The notes under the pieces are model-generated. The model was not told where the DNA came from. It ran no database searches and saw only the letters and a list, made by a program, of their open reading frames with translations. Position numbers and translations under genes: made by a program. Below, piece after piece: positions 6,734 through 8,724 of a DNA stretch of 8,724 nt. Numbering within the stretch: the first letter of the stretch is position 1; each line of letters begins with the position of its first letter. The DNA comes from Hyphomicrobiales bacterium (GTDB lineage Bacteria; Pseudomonadota; Alphaproteobacteria; Rhizobiales; Aestuariivirgaceae): assembly GCA_012032065.1 (NCBI GenBank), contig JAAURV010000113.1:1-8724 (forward strand). Reading direction: 5' to 3'.

Positions 6734-7493
6734 ATGAAAACCACTCCCCGGCTTCATATCGACGGCGAACTTGCCGCAGGACAGACGGTGGCGCTTGGCC
6801 GCGAACAAGCGCACTATCTGTTGCATGTTTTGCGGCTTGGTCCCGGCGACTCCCGTCGCGCCCTTCAACGCTCGGAATGGCGAATGGCTCTCGCATCTCG
6901 GGACGGTGACGAAGAAACAGGCAACCCTCGTCTGCCAGCGCCGGCTCGCCGAAGCGTCGCCGCCGCCCGACATCGATTTCCTCTTCGCGCCGCTGAAACA
7001 CGCGCGCCTCGACTACGCGGTGCAGAAAGCAACCGAACTCGGCGCCCGCCGCTTGCGCCCCGTCATCACTCAGCGCACCATTGCGGAACGGATCAATCTC
7101 GAGCGCATGCGCGCCAATGCCATCGAAGCAGCGGAGCAATGTAATCTGGTTCATGTGCCCGAGGTGGCCGAACCACAAAAGCTCGCCGCGGTTCTCGACG
7201 CCTGGCCCGCCGAACGCCGCCTCATTTACTGTGACGAAGCAGCGCCCGTTGCCGATCCGATCAAAGCCCTTTCCGCGATCTCGCCACCTGCCGCGCTCCT
7301 CGTCGGCCCCGAAGGCGGCTTCACCGATGACGAGAAGCAAACGCTTCGCGCGCTGCCGTTCGTCATCGCCATATCGCTCGGCCCCCGCATCATCCGCGCC
7401 GATACGGCGGCGGTTGCGGCCCTTGCATTGGTGCAGGCGGTGATCGGCGACTGGAAAAATGGGGGCCTTGCCGGTTCGGTGGCGGCCCCCTAA
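6734..7493 (+). CDS. rsmE: 16S rRNA (uracil1498-N3)-methyltransferase RsmE (one frameshift as sequenced)
   Basis: RsmE uses SAM to methylate N3 of U1498 in 16S rRNA of assembled 30S subunits. It is a SPOUT (knotted) methyltransferase with an N-terminal PUA-like RNA-binding domain. The N-terminus reads MKTTPRLHIDGEL to HYLLHVLRLGPGD (residues 1-39); an extra T at 6851 then shifts the frame, and without it the text continues PVAPFNARNGEWLSHL. The C-terminal SAM-binding knot is clear: LLVGPEGGFTDDE and SLGPRIIRADTAAVAALALVQAVIGDW. The corrected length is 252 residues, normal for the family. ATG 6734 is preferred over in-frame upstream ATGs at 6683 and 6707, which lie in ubiA and would add an atypical extension. 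As sequenced, automatic callers would start at 6771 or inside the gene and lose the RNA-binding domain. gshA follows after 31 nt. Confidence 0.9.
7461..7490. repeat. Hairpin at the rsmE 3' end
   Basis: GGGGGCC (7461-7467) pairs with GGCCCCC (7484-7490), with an inner CCG-GTT-CGG (7471-7479). The hairpin ends directly before the TAA stop of rsmE. No T-run follows on the + strand, so read-through into gshA is expected. On the minus strand the stem is followed by ATTTTT (complement of 7455-7460), which would look like an intrinsic terminator for antisense transcription, although no minus-strand gene is seen to its right within the window. Confidence 0.45.
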
Positions 7494-7511
7494 ATCGTGC
7501 CTCCCACAAAC

Positions 7512-7516
7512 AGGAA
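7512..7516 (+). promoter_or_regulatory. Ribosome binding site fixing the gshA TTG start
   Basis: AGGAA lies 8 nt upstream of TTG 7525-7527. The frame has no ATG until deep in the conserved domain (residue 157), so this site and the TTG set the start of gshA. Confidence 0.55.
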
Positions 7517-7524
7517 CCTCCCCC

Positions 7525-8724
7525 TTGAGCGGACCCACACCCGATACCCAAGAGGCCCGCGCGCGCATCGAAAGCCGCGCCCAGCTGATCGAAGCGCTTG
7601 CCGGCGGCTGCAAGCCGAAGGCGGACTGGCGCATTGGCACCGAGCACGAGAAATTCCCTTTCCTCACCGATACACTCGAACCAGTGCCTTACGATGGCCC
7701 GCGTTCGATCAAGGCGCTGCTCGAGGGTCTCCGCGATCGTTTCGGCTGGAAAGGCATCTACGAAGGCGACAATATCATCGCACTCGCGGGCGAGAGCAAT
7801 CAGGGCAACGTCTCGCTCGAGCCCGGCGGACAGTTCGAACTTTCAGGCGCGCCGCTCGAAACCGTTCACGACACTTGCGAGGAAGTGCACGAACATCTGG
7901 TGCAAGTGCGCGAAGTGGGCGACGCATTGGGCATCGGCTTCCTCGGCCTCGGCGCGTCGCCATCATGGACGAGGGGCCAAACACCCGTCATGCCCAAGGG
8001 CCGCTACAAGATCATGGCGCCCTACATGGATAAGGTCGGACGCTATGGCCGCGACATGATGTTCCGCACCTGCACGGTGCAAGTGAACCTCGATTTCGCC
8101 AGCGAAGCCGACATGGTGCAGAAGCTCCGCGTGTCGCTGGCGCTGCAGCCCATCGCCACCGCGCTCTTCGCCAACTCTCCGTTCCTCGAAGGAAAGCCCA
8201 ACGGCTTCCTCTCCTTCCGCTCGGAAGTGTGGACAGATACCGATAACGCCCGCGCCGGCATGTTGCCCTTCGTCTTCGAAAACGGCATGAACTTCGAGCG
8301 TTACGTCGACTACGCCCTCGACGTGCCCATGTATTTCGTCATGCGGGACGGCCAATACGTCAACTGCGCCGGAGAAAGTTTCCGCGCCTTCCTCAATGGC
8401 CGCCTGCCGCAGCTTCAAGGCGAATTGCCGACGATGAAGGACTGGACCGATCACCTGACCACGATCTTTCCCGAAGTCCGCCTCAAGAAATACCTCGAAA
8501 TGCGCGGCGCCGATTCGGGCCCCTGGCGCAGGCTCTGCGCCTTGCCCGCATTCTGGACCGGCCTCCTCTACGAGCAGTCGTCCCTCGATGCCGCGTGGGA
8601 CCTGGTCAAGGGCTGGACCGCCGAAGAGCGCCAGGCACTGCGCGATGCGGTTCCAAGGCAAGCGCTCAACGCAACGATCCGTGGACGGACGATCCGCCAC
8701 GTGTCGCGCGACGTTCTCGCCATC
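7525..8724 (+). CDS. gshA: Glutamate-cysteine ligase, plant-type (GCS2 family), 3' end cut by window
   Basis: This ATP-dependent enzyme joins glutamate and cysteine to gamma-glutamylcysteine, the first and rate-limiting step of glutathione synthesis. The 400 codons in the window are open to the right edge; plant-type bacterial enzymes are about 455 residues, so roughly 55 are missing. Clear motifs are ADWRIGTEHEKFPF (33-46, with E40 and E42 in the active site), GNVSLEPGGQFELSG (94-108), TPVMPKGRYKIM (153-164), MMFRTCTVQVNLDF (178-191), and LKKYLEMRGAD with WRRLCALPAFW. The start is TTG, supported by AGGAA upstream and by the lack of any other start in frame; the initiator is read as Met. It follows rsmE by 31 nt and is probably co-transcribed with it. 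No frameshift is visible in this gene. Confidence 0.93.
   Translation, partial: MSGPTPDTQEARARIESRAQLIEALAGGCKPKADWRIGTEHEKFPFLTDTLEPVPYDGPRSIKALLEGLRDRFGWKGIYEGDNIIALAGESNQGNVSLEPGGQFELSGAPLETVHDTCEEVHEHLVQVREVGDALGIGFLGLGASPSWTRGQTPVMPKGRYKIMAPYMDKVGRYGRDMMFRTCTVQVNLDFASEADMVQKLRVSLALQPIATALFANSPFLEGKPNGFLSFRSEVWTDTDNARAGMLPFVFENGMNFERYVDYALDVPMYFVMRDGQYVNCAGESFRAFLNGRLPQLQGELPTMKDWTDHLTTIFPEVRLKKYLEMRGADSGPWRRLCALPAFWTGLLYEQSSLDAAWDLVKGWTAEERQALRDAVPRQALNATIRGRTIRHVSRDVLAI

Noticed and set aside
6082..6909. Plus-strand open frame over ubiA
   Set aside because: It is the shadow of ubiA, which has clear active-site motifs on the minus strand.
7455..7490. Minus-strand intrinsic terminator at the rsmE end
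   Set aside because: Stem plus ATTTTT fits the shape, but no minus-strand gene lies upstream of it within the window; kept only as a hairpin.
7963..8700. Minus-strand 245-codon frame opposite gshA
   Set aside because: It is antisense to strongly conserved GCS2 motifs and shows no recognisable protein pattern of its own.
1..8724. CRISPR array, tRNA, rRNA, insertion sequence or phage genes
   Set aside because: No regularly spaced repeats, cloverleaf, transposase or integrase motifs were found by eye.

Overview
The window looks like a stretch of a GC-rich alphaproteobacterial chromosome, most likely of the Rhizobiales/Hyphomicrobiales type. Grounds are the plant-type glutamate-cysteine ligase, the DUF4170 protein, the pairing of ubiA with rsmE and gshA, and strong GC bias at third codon positions. 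This assignment is inference from gene content; there is no rRNA, tRNA, integrase, transposase or CRISPR array to support it further.

Layout: (1) Positions 1-400 are mostly non-coding and carry two hairpins with identical stems, the second inside a larger 87-nt palindromic fold, a possible sigma70-type promoter and a possible 13-codon leader ORF that ends on the tctB start. (2) Positions 401-3394 (+) encode a complete tripartite tricarboxylate transporter: small membrane subunit TctB, large membrane subunit TctA, and a periplasmic Bug/TctC-type binding protein closest in look to BugD. A strong intrinsic terminator follows. (3) Positions 3387-6708 (-) hold a tight four-gene run, read right to left: ubiA (ubiquinone prenyltransferase), pmbA/tldE (peptide-modifying protease partner), an inositol-phosphatase/CysQ family enzyme, and a DUF4170 protein. 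All three junctions overlap by 4 or 14 nt, which implies one mRNA and translational coupling. (4) Divergent from ubiA with only 25 nt between start codons are rsmE (16S rRNA m3U1498 methyltransferase) and then gshA (glutathione synthesis, start codon TTG, cut by the window end).

The transporter genes work together: the binding protein captures a carboxylate or amino acid in the periplasm and delivers it to the TctA/TctB membrane pair. The other genes are housekeeping functions without an evident shared pathway.

The most notable observation is quality-related. Three genes that should be intact (tctA twice, pmbA, rsmE) contain single-base frameshifts, and the 3' end of the DUF4170 gene probably has another. 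Correcting each by one base restores family length and motifs. Spread over unrelated genes, including housekeeping ones, this points to sequence/assembly indel errors rather than gene decay, so lengths predicted by automatic callers here will be wrong. I did not find a convincing novel biological system; the leader ORF, the palindromic element and the terminator overlapping an antisense coding end are the best candidates for a second look.
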